From: DASYRM01 sp036004405
GTDB taxonomy: Bacteria; Acidobacteriota; Vicinamibacteria; Vicinamibacterales; UBA2999
Direction of reading: 5' to 3'
DNA length: 64,000 bases
Assembly (NCBI GenBank): GCA_036004405.1
Contig: DASYRM010000037.1
Coordinates: forward strand, 62,001 to 126,000
A model generated the notes under the pieces. That model made no database searches. It saw nothing but the letters and a program-made list of their open reading frames with translations, and was not told the origin of the DNA. Both the position numbers and the translations under genes were made by a program. Within the stretch, counting starts at the first letter, position 1; each line of letters starts with the position of its first letter. Shown in pieces: positions 8,935 to 17,680 of this stretch.

Positions 8935-9338
8935 CGTGCCTCGGACGCGAACCTCACGCTCGAGAAGACGGCGAAGGCGCCGCCAGCGATGTGCGGCAGA
9001 TTCGCGAGAATCTTGAACGTCAACGGCAGGTCCAGGATGCCGTGGTTCATGATGCCCAGGTCGAGATATCCCGATCCGGTGGCCAGCCCGAGCAGCCCGT
9101 CGGTCAAGTAGAGCAGGCCGAAATAGCGAAGGAAGATCCGCGAGGCGCGGCTCGACGTGGCGGCGGCAATGCCGGCCCAGAGCGCCGAGGCGATATGCAG
9201 CAGGTCGTCGTAGATGTCGAGCGCGAAGACGCCGAAGGCGCGGCCTTCCGCGTCGGTGAGGCCGGGAACGTAGTTCAGCGACGCCGCCGACAGCAGAATC
9301 AGCATGTAGACGACGGCTATCCAGCGCAGCTTGCCCAC
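8931..9338 (-). CDS. Four-helix integral membrane protein (DUF4383-like)
   Basis: From the GTG at 9338 the protein is 135 residues with about four hydrophobic helices, ending in LDLPLTFKILANLPHIAGGAFAVF. The pattern of a YLTDGLLGL helix and a loop with MNHGILDLPL is like the DUF4383 group of small bacterial membrane proteins; assignment is by impression. The GTG is chosen because AGGAG sits 5 bases before it. The longer frame to 9458 would overlap the FAD oxidoreductase. It follows that gene by 16 bases and overlaps the next gene by 4. Confidence 0.75.
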   Translation of the reverse strand: MGKLRWIAVVYMLILLSAASLNYVPGLTDAEGRAFGVFALDIYDDLLHIASALWAGIAAATSSRASRIFLRYFGLLYLTDGLLGLATGSGYLDLGIMNHGILDLPLTFKILANLPHIAGGAFAVFSSVRFASEAR

Positions 9339-9354
9339 GAGCGCTCCTTTCACC

Positions 9355-10866
9355 TCACAGGCGGGCGAAATACCCGTCCCAGAGCTGGTTCCGGAAGACG
9401 AGGTCGCGATCGAGCTCGCGTTTCCTCGCCGCGAATGCGGCGGCGCGCGGATAGCCACGCGTCAGCTGGTCGAGCGAGGCGTGGGGGCGGTACGGCAGAT
9501 AGTACGTCCCGCCGATGTCCAGCACTCGATCGATGAGCGCGCGGGTCATGCGCGCCATGTCGGCTTCGCCGCGCACCGTCTTTTCCTGCGAGAAGAGCAG
9601 CACGGCGGCGATGCGCGGTTCGGTTGCGTAGGCCAGCACGCTGTCGCGGTCGGTGTTGACGAAGCGCAGCGTGATGTTGAGGAGCTGTTGGTACGACGCG
9701 GGAATCACGTCCTGGCACGCGGAGACGAACTCGGCAAAGCGTCCGGGCGCGATGAAGTACTCGTGGAGGATGTCGGTGCGGAACGGGTCGCGATCGTCGA
9801 GCGTGATGACCGGCTCGTTCATCAGGCTGTTGCGTGTGGCGTCGCCCGCCACCATCGGCCCCAGCGAGGCCTCGTTCCACCAGCGGAAGTGTTTGGCTCG
9901 ATCCGACTCGACCTGGGCGCGGAACAGGTATCTCGAGGCGCGGCTGACGAAGCCGGATCCCGACGCCGCCGGAATCTGGCTCTGATCGCTGGCGGGACGA
10001 TAGGAAATGAGCAGGGCGCGTTCGAAGAAGCGATCGAGCGACACGTCCATGCGCCCGTAGGCCATCTGCACGGTCTTGTCGGAGGCCAGCAGCGCGGCGA
10101 ACCGCGCGCCGGCGTCCCGGCCGGTCACCGCCTCGAACGTGGGGGAGAGCTGCGCATTCGGCACCATGTCGAGCTCGAGCTCGGTGATGACGCCGAACAG
10201 GCCGTACCCGCCCATGGCGTGGCGAAAGAGCTCGGCGTTCTCCGTCCGCGAGCACGTGACCGGCGTGCCGTCGGCGAGCAGCATGCTGATGGCCCGGACG
10301 GTGCTGCCGCAGCCGCTGAACGGCACCGGCCAGCCGTGTGCGTTCACCGAAAAGGTGCTCGCGACGCCGAAGTTGTTGTTCGACTGCATGACGGCAGGCG
10401 AGAACCCGATCGCGTCGAGCTGCGAGATGACCGACGACCACCGCACGCCGGCGCCGACCTTGTAAATCTTCCGCGCCGTATCCGGCTCGAGCCACTGCTG
10501 GTCGAGCGTGGCCACCGTGCCGTCTGTGGCAAGGCTCTGACCACCCATCGAATGACGGGCGGCGCTGGCGACGAACGGACGGCCCGCGGCGCGTGCTTCG
10601 CCCAGGGCCGCGCGGAGGCGCTCGACGGCGGCGGTCCGGGGATCCTCGCGAATCGTGAGATGCGAGGCGACCGGAGTGGGAGCCAGCTCGCTGGCGTCGT
10701 TGAGGATGAGGCGGTTGGCGGTGGCGGTGGCACCGCTCGCCGCGGGAAAGGGCGGTCCCGGCGCGTTGGTCGGAACGCAACTGCGACCGACGATCGCACC
10801 GATGCCGGCGGATGCACCCAACAGCCAGGCGCGTCGCGTGAATCGTGACGAGGGCGTTGTCGACAT
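9355..10866 (-). CDS. Tat-exported FAD-linked oxidoreductase (PCMH-type FAD domain)
   Basis: The 503-residue enzyme begins with a twin-arginine leader (SRFTRRAWLLGASAG). An FAD-binding PCMH domain follows, with AARHSMGGQSL (His105 is a candidate for covalent flavin attachment, as in related oxidases), GAGVRWSSVISQLD, NNNFGVASTFSVNAHG and GGYGLFGVITELEL. The C-terminal half is a substrate domain ending in FRNQLWDGYFARL. It should oxidise a sugar, lactone or other alcohol in the periplasm; the substrate is not deducible. The frame is open far upstream to 12708, but this extension is antisense to the ankyrin gene and rejected. No Shine-Dalgarno precedes the ATG. Instead a 29-codon Tat-leader ORF stops 8 bases before it, which suggests coupled translation. 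Confidence 0.9.
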   Translation of the reverse strand: MSTTPSSRFTRRAWLLGASAGIGAIVGRSCVPTNAPGPPFPAASGATATANRLILNDASELAPTPVASHLTIREDPRTAAVERLRAALGEARAAGRPFVASAARHSMGGQSLATDGTVATLDQQWLEPDTARKIYKVGAGVRWSSVISQLDAIGFSPAVMQSNNNFGVASTFSVNAHGWPVPFSGCGSTVRAISMLLADGTPVTCSRTENAELFRHAMGGYGLFGVITELELDMVPNAQLSPTFEAVTGRDAGARFAALLASDKTVQMAYGRMDVSLDRFFERALLISYRPASDQSQIPAASGSGFVSRASRYLFRAQVESDRAKHFRWWNEASLGPMVAGDATRNSLMNEPVITLDDRDPFRTDILHEYFIAPGRFAEFVSACQDVIPASYQQLLNITLRFVNTDRDSVLAYATEPRIAAVLLFSQEKTVRGEADMARMTRALIDRVLDIGGTYYLPYRPHASLDQLTRGYPRAAAFAARKRELDRDLVFRNQLWDGYFARL

Positions 10867-10874
10867 GTGCGTGG

Positions 10875-10964
10875 CTAGGGCAGTACCGCATCGCCAACGA
10901 GGCTTCCCGCCACGAGCCCGGCACCGACCAGGAATCCGCGTCTGCTGTGGTCGTCGATTGGCAT
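10875..10964 (-). CDS. 29-codon Tat-leader-only ORF
   Basis: ATG at 10964 follows GGGGAGACACC, a strong ribosome-binding site. It encodes MPIDDHSRRGFLVGAGLVAG and nine more residues before a TAG. The peptide is a textbook twin-arginine signal (SRRGFLVG plus a hydrophobic core) with nothing behind it. The FAD oxidoreductase, which has its own Tat leader but no obvious ribosome-binding site, starts 8 bases after the stop. It may be a coupling leader peptide, the remnant of a deleted Tat substrate, or the result of a gene-start duplication. Confidence 0.5.
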   Translation of the reverse strand: MPIDDHSRRGFLVGAGLVAGSLVGDAVLP

Positions 10965-10998
10965 GGTGTCTCCCCTCTGGAGTGGCGAAGGTCGGCGC

Positions 10999-12537
10999 AT
11001 GATACCAGCGCCGGTCCGTGCTATAACCCCGCGTGTGTGGCGCTGTGCGGTCGCGTCGCTCGTCGTCGCCGGGGTGGTCTGCACGCCGCTTGATGCGGCC
11101 GACGTCGACCACCGGCTGATTGATGCCGTCCGCACACAGGACGCGGCGCAGGTGCGCGCCCTCCTGAGCGGCGGCGGACGCGTGGACGTCAACGTCAAGG
11201 CAGACGACGGCTCGACACCGCTGCTCTGGGCTGCCCATTGGAACGACGTGGGGGTGGCCACCGCTCTCGTTCGCGCCGGCGCGGATACCAATGCCGCCAA
11301 CCAGTTCGGCATGACGCCGCTGTCGCGTGCCTGCACCAACGGCAGCGCCGAGATGGTCGATCTGCTCCTGAAGGCCGGCGCCAGGCCCGACGCCCCCATC
11401 GGCACGGGCGAGACGCCGCTCATGACCTGCGCGGCCACCGGCGCCGCCGCGGCGGTGAAGATGCTGCTGGCGCGCGGCGCGGCGGTGAATGCCGCCGAGC
11501 CCTCGCAGCGTCAGACGGCGCTGATGTGGGCCGCGGCCGAACGCCATCCCGACGTGGTCGGGCTGCTGATCGAGGCCGGCGCGGATCTGCGGGCGCGGAC
11601 CAGGAAGGGGTTCACGGCGCTCCATTTCGCCGCCCGCGAAGGGGACATCGACAGTGTCACCCGTCTGCTGGCGGCACGCGTCGACGTCAACCTGCGAGCG
11701 ACGCCCGACTCGCCGGCCGCGGGCCGCGGGGTGGCCTATCAGTCCACGCTCTCGGCCGGCAGCACGCCGCTGCTCGTGGCCACGATGCGGGGGCACGTGC
11801 CGCTCGCGCTCACCCTGCTCGATCGCGGCGCCGATCCCAACGCCGGCGACGCGGGGCTCACGCCGCTCCATTGGGCCGCGGGCACCTGGGAGGGCGGCGT
11901 CTCGAACCCGGTCTACGGCTTCAGCGATCCGATGAGCGGCATTCCCAATCGCCGCGATCGGCTGCAGTTGATCACGGCGCTGCTGGCGCACGGCGCGAAC
12001 CCCAACGCGCGCATGACCAAGCGGCCCTTCATCGGCGGCGGCTACGAGGACGCCGCCGGGGCCACGCCCTTCCTGCTCACCAGCGCCGCCGCGGACGTCG
12101 AGATCATGCAGCTGCTGCTGGCGGCAGGGGCTGATCCGAAGCTCGTCACCGACACGAAGGCTACGGCGGTGATGGCGGTGTCGGGGCTGAATCGCAGCGT
12201 GGGGGAGAGCGCGCTCACCGAGCCGCAGGTGCTGGCGGCCGCCAAGCTGCTCTTCGACCTGGGCGCCGATGCGCGGGGTGAGACGACCGACGGGGAGAAC
12301 GCGCTCTTCGGTGCCGCCTATCGCGGCTGGAACGCGTTGCTCGCACAGCTGATCCAAAAGGGCGCCAACGTCAACGCCGTGAGCAAGGCAGGGATTACGC
12401 CGTGGCTCGCCGCCTCGGGATATGGCGACCGTCTCGGCGGCGTGCTCTACAACACCGAGGGCGCGAAGATCCTGCTGGCGCACGGCGCTGACCCCAAGCT
12501 CGGGAAGCCGTGCCAGGCTCAGGTCAAGTGCAAGTAG
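10999..12537 (+). CDS. Exported ankyrin-repeat protein (cassette 1)
   Basis: The product has 512 residues. A Sec-type signal (WRCAVASLVVAGVVCTPLDAAD) precedes about ten ankyrin repeats with the usual TPLLWAAHWND, TPLSRACTNGS, TALMWAAAERHPDVVGLLIEAGAD and TALHFAAREGD consensus. They run to the C-terminus (ILLAHGADPKLGK). It is probably a periplasmic scaffold. The ATG at 10999 gives the compact signal peptide; an in-frame ATG at 10963 is possible. The next gene (DUF1592 cytochrome) begins 7 bases after the stop, and the same order recurs on the minus strand at 60654-55333, so ankyrin protein, cytochrome and DUF1552 protein probably act together. Confidence 0.9.
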   Translation: MIPAPVRAITPRVWRCAVASLVVAGVVCTPLDAADVDHRLIDAVRTQDAAQVRALLSGGGRVDVNVKADDGSTPLLWAAHWNDVGVATALVRAGADTNAANQFGMTPLSRACTNGSAEMVDLLLKAGARPDAPIGTGETPLMTCAATGAAAAVKMLLARGAAVNAAEPSQRQTALMWAAAERHPDVVGLLIEAGADLRARTRKGFTALHFAAREGDIDSVTRLLAARVDVNLRATPDSPAAGRGVAYQSTLSAGSTPLLVATMRGHVPLALTLLDRGADPNAGDAGLTPLHWAAGTWEGGVSNPVYGFSDPMSGIPNRRDRLQLITALLAHGANPNARMTKRPFIGGGYEDAAGATPFLLTSAAADVEIMQLLLAAGADPKLVTDTKATAVMAVSGLNRSVGESALTEPQVLAAAKLLFDLGADARGETTDGENALFGAAYRGWNALLAQLIQKGANVNAVSKAGITPWLAASGYGDRLGGVLYNTEGAKILLAHGADPKLGKPCQAQVKCK

Positions 12538-12544
12538 TCGGCTG

Positions 12545-14971
12545 ATGACCCGCGTGCGCAGAACCGCGTTGTTTGCCCACCCTCCGGGCGGGCTCGCGGC
12601 GTGCGCCGGTCTCGCCTGGCTGGCCGCGGTGTCGACCGGCGCGTCCAGCGCGGTGCGTGCGCAAGCCCCGGCCGTACCGCCCACGCCCGTCGCAAGTCTG
12701 GTGACCACGTACTGCGTGAGCTGTCACAACGACCGCGCGAAAGTCGGCGGCTTCTCGCTGGCCGCCGCCGATGCGGCGCAGGTGGAGCGCTCGGCCGAGG
12801 CGTGGGAGAAAGTGGTGGTGAAGCTGCGCAGCCGCTCGATGCCGCCGGCCGGGATGCGCCGCCCCGACAACAACACCTACGATGCGGTGTCGCAATGGCT
12901 CGAGCAGGAGCTGGACCGTGCAGCGCTGGCCCGCCCGAACCCGGGACGGCCTGCCAATCTGCATCGCCTCAACCGCGGTGAGTACGCGAACGCCATTCGC
13001 GACCTGCTCGGCATCGACGTGGATGCCGCGGCGCTGCTGCCGCCCGACACACAGGCGTACGGCTTCGACACCAACGCCGACGCGCTGTCGATCGAGCCGG
13101 CGCTCCTCGATCGCTACCTGACCGCGGCGGCGACGATCGCTCGCATCGCCGTTGGCGACCCCTCGGTCGCGCCCGCCGTGGAGCGCTACACCGCGGTTCA
13201 AGGCAACGCGAACGAGCAAACGTGGTTGTGGCAGACGGAGCGGCTGAGCGAGGATTTCCCTCTCGGGTCGCGCGGCGGCATTGCGGCGCGGCACTACTTC
13301 CCGGTGGATGGCGAATACGACCTGCGCGTGCGGCTGGCGCGCACCTATGCCGACGTGATTCGTGGTCTGCAGGCGCCGAGCGACATCGACGTCCGCGTGG
13401 ACGGCGTGCGGGTGGGCAAGTTCACGGTCGGCGGGGCCAAGGCGCCGGCAGAAAGCCAGGACGCGGACGAGCCGCTGCACGTGCGTGTGCCGGTGAAGGC
13501 CGGCTCGCGCCAGATCGTGGCGACGATCGTGAAGACCGACGGGGCGCGGCCCGAGGGGTTGGGCCCGGATCGCATCCCGATCTGGAATCGCGACGGCGAC
13601 GTGCCGACGTTCCCGCTCGGCATCTCGTCGCTGCTGGTCACCGGCCCCTACAACGGACGCGTGCCCGCGGAGTCGCCCAGCCGGCAGCGCATCTTCGAGT
13701 GCGACGGCCGCGGCGACGCGACGGAATGCGCCACACGGATTCTGGCTATCCTCGCGCGCCGCGCGTATCGCCGGCCCGCGACGGCCGCCGATGCGCAGAC
13801 GCTGATGGAATTCTTCGCGGGGGCTCGCGCTGGGGGCAGCTTCGACGACGGCATCCGCGCCGCGCTCGAGCGTCTGCTCGTCAGCCCCGACTTTCTCTTC
13901 CGGATCGAGTCCGACCCACGGAACGTCGCTCCGGGCGCTGCGTATCGCATCTCGGACGTCGAGCTCGCATCGCGTCTGTCCTACTTCCTCTGGAGCAGCG
14001 GCCCCGACGACGAGCTGCTCGATCTCGCCGTCGCCGGGCAGCTGCGCCAGCCCGGCGTGCTCGATCAGCAGGTGCGGCGCCTGCTGGTACACCCGCGGGC
14101 GCGCGCCGCGCTGGTCAACAACTTCTTCGGCCAGTGGCTGCAGACGCGCAACGTGTGGCTGCTGACTCCGGACGCCAACACGCGGTTTCCGTGGTTCGAC
14201 GACAACCTGCGGGCCGCATTCGTGCGCGAAACCGACCTCTTCCTCGATGATCAGCTGAAGGCCGACCGCAGCATCGCCGACCTGCTGAGCGCCGACTACA
14301 CGTTCCTCAACCAGCAGCTGGCGGGCCACTACGGCATCCGCGGCGTCTACGGCAGCCATTTCCGTCGCGTGACGCTGGCCGACGAGAACCGCTGGGGGCT
14401 GCTGGGCAAGGCGAGCGTGCTGGCGGTGACGTCCTACCCGACGCGGACGTCGCCCACCATTCGCGGCAAATGGCTGCTCGACAACATCCTTGCCGCCCCG
14501 GTGCCGCCGCCTCCGCCCGACGTGAACACGACGCTCGAAGAGAGCAAGGCCGGCAAGCCCGAATCGGTGCGCGAGATGCTGGAGCGGCATCGCACCAACC
14601 CCACCTGCGCGAGCTGCCATGCGCGCATGGACCCGCTGGGATTCAGCCTCGAGAACTTCGACGCCATCGGCCAGTGGCGCACCGTGGACGGCGAGTCGGC
14701 CATCAACCCGACCGGCGTGCTCCTCGACGGCACCACCGTCAACGGCCCGGCGGCGCTGCGCCGCGCGTTGATGGCGCAGAAGGAGCAGTTCGTGCGAACG
14801 GTGACCGCCAAGCTGCTGACCTATGCCCTGGGCCGGGACATGGAATACTTCGATGCCCCGGCCATTCGCGGGATCGTGCGGGCCGCCGCGGCCGACGACT
14901 ATCGCTGGTCGGCGGCGATTCTGGCGATCGTCAAGAGCCCGCCGTTTCAGATGAGGAGGGCAAGGTCGTAG
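12545..14971 (+). CDS. DUF1587/1595/1592/1588/1585 cytochrome-type protein (cassette 1)
   Basis: The 808-residue exported protein starts with a signal region (CAGLAWLAAVSTGASSAVRAQ), then a c-type haem motif (YCVSCHND). Next come the DUF1587 block (LHRLNRGEYANAIRDLLGID), a beta-rich DUF1595-like region, the DUF1592 block (ELASRLSYFLWSSGPDDELL), DUF1588 with PTCASCHARMDPLGFSLENF, and a C-terminal DUF1585 part ending IVKSPPFQM. This is the Planctomycete-cytochrome-like domain series. CASCH could be a second haem site or structural. An electron-transfer or oxidase role with its DUF1552 partner is inferred; no activity is established. A 20-bp palindrome directly follows the stop. Confidence 0.93.
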   Translation: MTRVRRTALFAHPPGGLAACAGLAWLAAVSTGASSAVRAQAPAVPPTPVASLVTTYCVSCHNDRAKVGGFSLAAADAAQVERSAEAWEKVVVKLRSRSMPPAGMRRPDNNTYDAVSQWLEQELDRAALARPNPGRPANLHRLNRGEYANAIRDLLGIDVDAAALLPPDTQAYGFDTNADALSIEPALLDRYLTAAATIARIAVGDPSVAPAVERYTAVQGNANEQTWLWQTERLSEDFPLGSRGGIAARHYFPVDGEYDLRVRLARTYADVIRGLQAPSDIDVRVDGVRVGKFTVGGAKAPAESQDADEPLHVRVPVKAGSRQIVATIVKTDGARPEGLGPDRIPIWNRDGDVPTFPLGISSLLVTGPYNGRVPAESPSRQRIFECDGRGDATECATRILAILARRAYRRPATAADAQTLMEFFAGARAGGSFDDGIRAALERLLVSPDFLFRIESDPRNVAPGAAYRISDVELASRLSYFLWSSGPDDELLDLAVAGQLRQPGVLDQQVRRLLVHPRARAALVNNFFGQWLQTRNVWLLTPDANTRFPWFDDNLRAAFVRETDLFLDDQLKADRSIADLLSADYTFLNQQLAGHYGIRGVYGSHFRRVTLADENRWGLLGKASVLAVTSYPTRTSPTIRGKWLLDNILAAPVPPPPPDVNTTLEESKAGKPESVREMLERHRTNPTCASCHARMDPLGFSLENFDAIGQWRTVDGESAINPTGVLLDGTTVNGPAALRRALMAQKEQFVRTVTAKLLTYALGRDMEYFDAPAIRGIVRAAAADDYRWSAAILAIVKSPPFQMRRARS

Positions 14972-14991
14972 CGGCCGCCTTCAGGCGGCCG
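14972..14991. repeat. GC-rich palindromic intergenic repeat
   Basis: CGGCCGCCTTCAGGCGGCCG begins on the base after the DUF1592 stop codon and lies 27 bases before the DUF1552 start. Related copies occur at 20548, 20601, 20907-21001, 33788-33859 (interrupted) and 56671-56721. Confidence 0.85.
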
Positions 14992-15018
14992 GTCGACACC
15001 GTCATGAGGAGCCGGTTC

Positions 15019-16371
15019 ATGATTGTCACGCGCAAAGCGCTGTCGCGGCGGACCGTGCTGCGAGGCCTTGGCACGGCCATCGCCCTGCCGTTGCTCGACG
15101 CCATGGTCCCGGCGCTGACCGCCGTGCAGAAGACCGCCGCCGCGCCGGTGCGGCGCCTCGGCGTCGTGTATCACCCCAACGGCGTCATCTACGAGAACTG
15201 GCTGCCCAAGGGCACCGGCCGCGATTTCACGCTGTCGCCCGTCCTCGAGCCGCTCGAGCCGTTCAGGAACCAGCTGATCGTGGTGACGAACCTGTCCAGC
15301 CATCAGGCCGAGGCGCTCGGCGATGGCGGCGGCGATCACTCGCGCGCGTCGGGCAGCTACCTCACCGGCGTGCACATCAAGAAGTCCGACAGCGTCGTGG
15401 GCAACGGCATGTCGATGGACCAGATTGCCGCCCGCGCCCTGGAGCGCGCCACGCAGCTGTCGTCGCTGCAGCTGACAGCCGACGACAACAGCCTGGTCGG
15501 CGCCTGCGACGTCGGCTACAGCTGCGCCTACAGCAGCACGCTGTCGTGGCTGACGCCCACGCTGCCGCTGATGGCCGAGAACAACCCGCGCGTCGTGTTC
15601 GAGCGGCTCTTCGGGGCCAGCGAGACCACCGATCCGCGCGCGCGCGCCTCGCGCCTCCGCCGCGATCGCAACATCCTCGACTCGGTGAACGCCCGCGTGC
15701 GGGAGCTGCAGCAGTCGCTCGGCCCCTCCGACACCCGCAAGATGAGCGACTACCTCGAGTCGCTGCGCGATGTGGAGCGGCGGATCCAGAAGGCCGAGGA
15801 ACAGAGCACCAAGGAGATCCCGGACGTGCACAAGCCGGCCGGCGTGCCCGACGGCTTCCAGCCGCACGTCGAGCTGCTCTACGACCTGCAGCTGCTCGCC
15901 TACCAGTCGGACCTGACGCGCGTGATCACGTTCATGTACGGCCGCGAGCAGACCGGCCGGCCCTATCCGCAGATCGGCATCCCCGAGCCGCACCATCCGC
16001 TCACGCACCACCAGAACGACGCCGAAAAGATGCGGAAGTGCACGGTCATCCAGACCTATCACGTGCGGCTCTTCGCCTCGTACCTCGAAAAGCTGCGCGC
16101 GACGCCGGATGGCGACGGCAATCTGCTCGACAACCTGGTGCTGCTCTATGGCGGCGGCATCAGCAACAGCGACCGCCACACGCACGGTCCGCTGCCGACG
16201 CTGCTGCTGGGTGGCGGCGCCGGGACGCTGCGGGGCGGGCGGCACCTGGTGTATCCGCAGGACACGCCGCTCACCAACCTGCAGCTGACTCTGCTCGACA
16301 AGATGGGCGTGCCGACCGAGCGCCTCGGCGACAGCACGGGGCAGTTCACCGAGCTCGCGGACCTCGGCTGA
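15019..16371 (+). CDS. Tat-exported DUF1552 protein (cassette 1)
   Basis: The 450-residue product has a twin-arginine leader (ALSRRTVLRGLGTAIALPLL), then the DUF1552 fold: RLGVVYHPNGVIYENWLP, TNLSSHQAEALGDGGGDHSR, RIQKAEEQ and the late LLDNLVLLYGGGISNSDRHT with HGPLPTLLLGG. The family resembles the DUF1501 / alkaline-phosphatase-like group, but its substrate is unknown. AGGAG 8 bases before ATG 15019 decides the start. An upstream ATG at 15004 is also in frame. It closes the cassette after the ankyrin and DUF1592 genes. Confidence 0.92.
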   Translation: MIVTRKALSRRTVLRGLGTAIALPLLDAMVPALTAVQKTAAAPVRRLGVVYHPNGVIYENWLPKGTGRDFTLSPVLEPLEPFRNQLIVVTNLSSHQAEALGDGGGDHSRASGSYLTGVHIKKSDSVVGNGMSMDQIAARALERATQLSSLQLTADDNSLVGACDVGYSCAYSSTLSWLTPTLPLMAENNPRVVFERLFGASETTDPRARASRLRRDRNILDSVNARVRELQQSLGPSDTRKMSDYLESLRDVERRIQKAEEQSTKEIPDVHKPAGVPDGFQPHVELLYDLQLLAYQSDLTRVITFMYGREQTGRPYPQIGIPEPHHPLTHHQNDAEKMRKCTVIQTYHVRLFASYLEKLRATPDGDGNLLDNLVLLYGGGISNSDRHTHGPLPTLLLGGGAGTLRGGRHLVYPQDTPLTNLQLTLLDKMGVPTERLGDSTGQFTELADLG

Positions 16372-16400
16372 CGTTTTGCTACTTTGGCGGCCTGCTCACC

Positions 16401-16934
16401 CTAGGTGGGCGACCGCATGTACGCGATCACGTCGGCCGCGTCCTGCACGCTCATCCGGAAACGCGGCATCGGCGGCCGGAGCTGCTCGCCGTTCCGTCCG
16501 ATCGCCCCTTGCGTCAGCAGCCGCAGCGCCATGTCGTCGGTGTAGCCGGGCAGCCCGCGGTTTCTCGGAGCGCGCATCGCCCAGTCGTTGGGCCATGAGG
16601 GCGGCGCGAACGGGACCGGGGCGCCGAGAAAGCGCTCGGATTCCACGATGTTGCCGCGAGCGTCGCGGCCGGAATGACATTCGACGCACATGGCTACGTG
16701 TTCGACGAGGTAGCGGCCATGCTCGGCGTTCCCTCGGGGAAGCGTCGTGGTCGCCGCCGTCTGCCGGATCGCTGCTGGTGTCGCCACCGGTCGCTGCGAC
16801 AGCAGCGAGGACGGCAGCAGGACGAGCACTAATAGCGAACCGGCGTTGAGCCGGTTTGCCAGAGGCTGCGCGCGGCGCGTGTTCTTTGCGCGTCGCGCCG
16901 ATCCACCAAGACAGACCGATCGAGTGATTCTCAT
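16401..16934 (-). CDS. Exported mono-haem c-type cytochrome
   Basis: The 177-residue protein has a long basic N-terminus, one hydrophobic export segment (AGSLLVLVLLPSSLLSQ) and a class I cytochrome c domain. The haem site is CVECH in YLVEHVAMCVECHSGRD. The axial methionine is likely in LRPPMPRFRMSVQDAADV, which precedes the terminal helix VIAYMRS. GGAGG lies 9 bases before the ATG. It is convergent with the DUF1552 gene. It could accept electrons from the nearby cassette, but that is inference. Confidence 0.9.
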   Translation of the reverse strand: MRITRSVCLGGSARRAKNTRRAQPLANRLNAGSLLVLVLLPSSLLSQRPVATPAAIRQTAATTTLPRGNAEHGRYLVEHVAMCVECHSGRDARGNIVESERFLGAPVPFAPPSWPNDWAMRAPRNRGLPGYTDDMALRLLTQGAIGRNGEQLRPPMPRFRMSVQDAADVIAYMRSPT

Positions 16935-17007
16935 GTCCGTTCGCCTCCAGCTGCGATTCTATGTCGCACCTCGACGTGGCCGCCTCAGCAGCCTATGATC
17001 GGCGCCG

Positions 17008-17679
17008 ATGCCGCCTCCGGCCCTGCCGCAGCACCCGCGCCGCGCGATCGGTCTCGTGATCGTCCTGGTGCTGATCGCCACCGCCGGCGTGGCCGCCGAA
17101 GAGAAAGAGATTCCGCTGTTTCCGCTGCCCGAGGTGGTGCTGTTTCCCAACGTGGATCGGCCGCTGCTGATCTACGAGCCGCGCTACCGTGAAATGGTGG
17201 CCGATGCGCTCAAAGGGAACCGGACGATCGGCATGGTGCGGCTGCGCCCCGGATTCGAGAAAGACTACGAAGGGCGTCCGCCGATCTACGCCATCGGGTG
17301 TGCCGGGATCATTCAGGAGTCCGAGCAGCTGCCCGACGGCCGCTACATCATCCTGCTGCGCGGTCTGACGACGTTCCGGGTCCTGAGCGAAGATCAGCGC
17401 AAGGCGTATCGGCTCGCGCGGGTCGAGATGATCCCCGACCGCGTCGAGGCCCAGGACCTGGGCCCGTTGAGCACGCTGCGCGAGCGCTTGGCGGCCCTGC
17501 TCGTCAGCGTGCTGCCCGCCAACGCCGAGTTGCCCGACCCCTCCATGGGCGACGCCGAGTTCGTGAACCTGGTCGCGCAGGCCTTGAAGATGCCCGAGTC
17601 GGAGCGGCAGGACCTGCTCGAACGCGACAGCGTGCTTGCTCGGGCCCGCACGCTCGTCGAACGGCTCGAAGCGAAATAG
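17008..17679 (+). CDS. LON substrate-binding domain protein with N-terminal export signal
   Basis: The 223-residue protein is a standalone Lon-protease N-terminal (PUA-like) domain: EIPLFPLPEVVLFPNVDRPL, then IYEPRYREMV, IGMVRLRPGF, GRYIILLRGLTTFRV and a C-terminal helical part ending ARTLVERLE. Unusually, a hydrophobic segment (AIGLVIVLVLIATAGVAAEE) precedes it and looks like a Sec signal with AVA-like cleavage. If real, the domain would act in the periplasm, away from Lon. A cytoplasmic start at an internal GTG (VAAEEKEIP) is the alternative; neither start has a clear Shine-Dalgarno. No protease domain is attached. Confidence 0.82.
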   Translation: MPPPALPQHPRRAIGLVIVLVLIATAGVAAEEKEIPLFPLPEVVLFPNVDRPLLIYEPRYREMVADALKGNRTIGMVRLRPGFEKDYEGRPPIYAIGCAGIIQESEQLPDGRYIILLRGLTTFRVLSEDQRKAYRLARVEMIPDRVEAQDLGPLSTLRERLAALLVSVLPANAELPDPSMGDAEFVNLVAQALKMPESERQDLLERDSVLARARTLVERLEAK

Positions 17680-17680
17680 C

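Noticed and set aside
9355..12708. Minus-strand frame of over 1100 codons upstream of the FAD oxidoreductase
   Set aside because: The first 600 or so codons are antisense to the ankyrin gene, with low-complexity Arg/Ala/Gly/His composition. The enzyme clearly begins at 10866 with its Tat leader.
12524..14620. Long minus-strand open frame opposite the DUF1592 gene
   Set aside because: It is a typical GC-rich shadow frame: no domain, and Arg/His/Val-rich composition.
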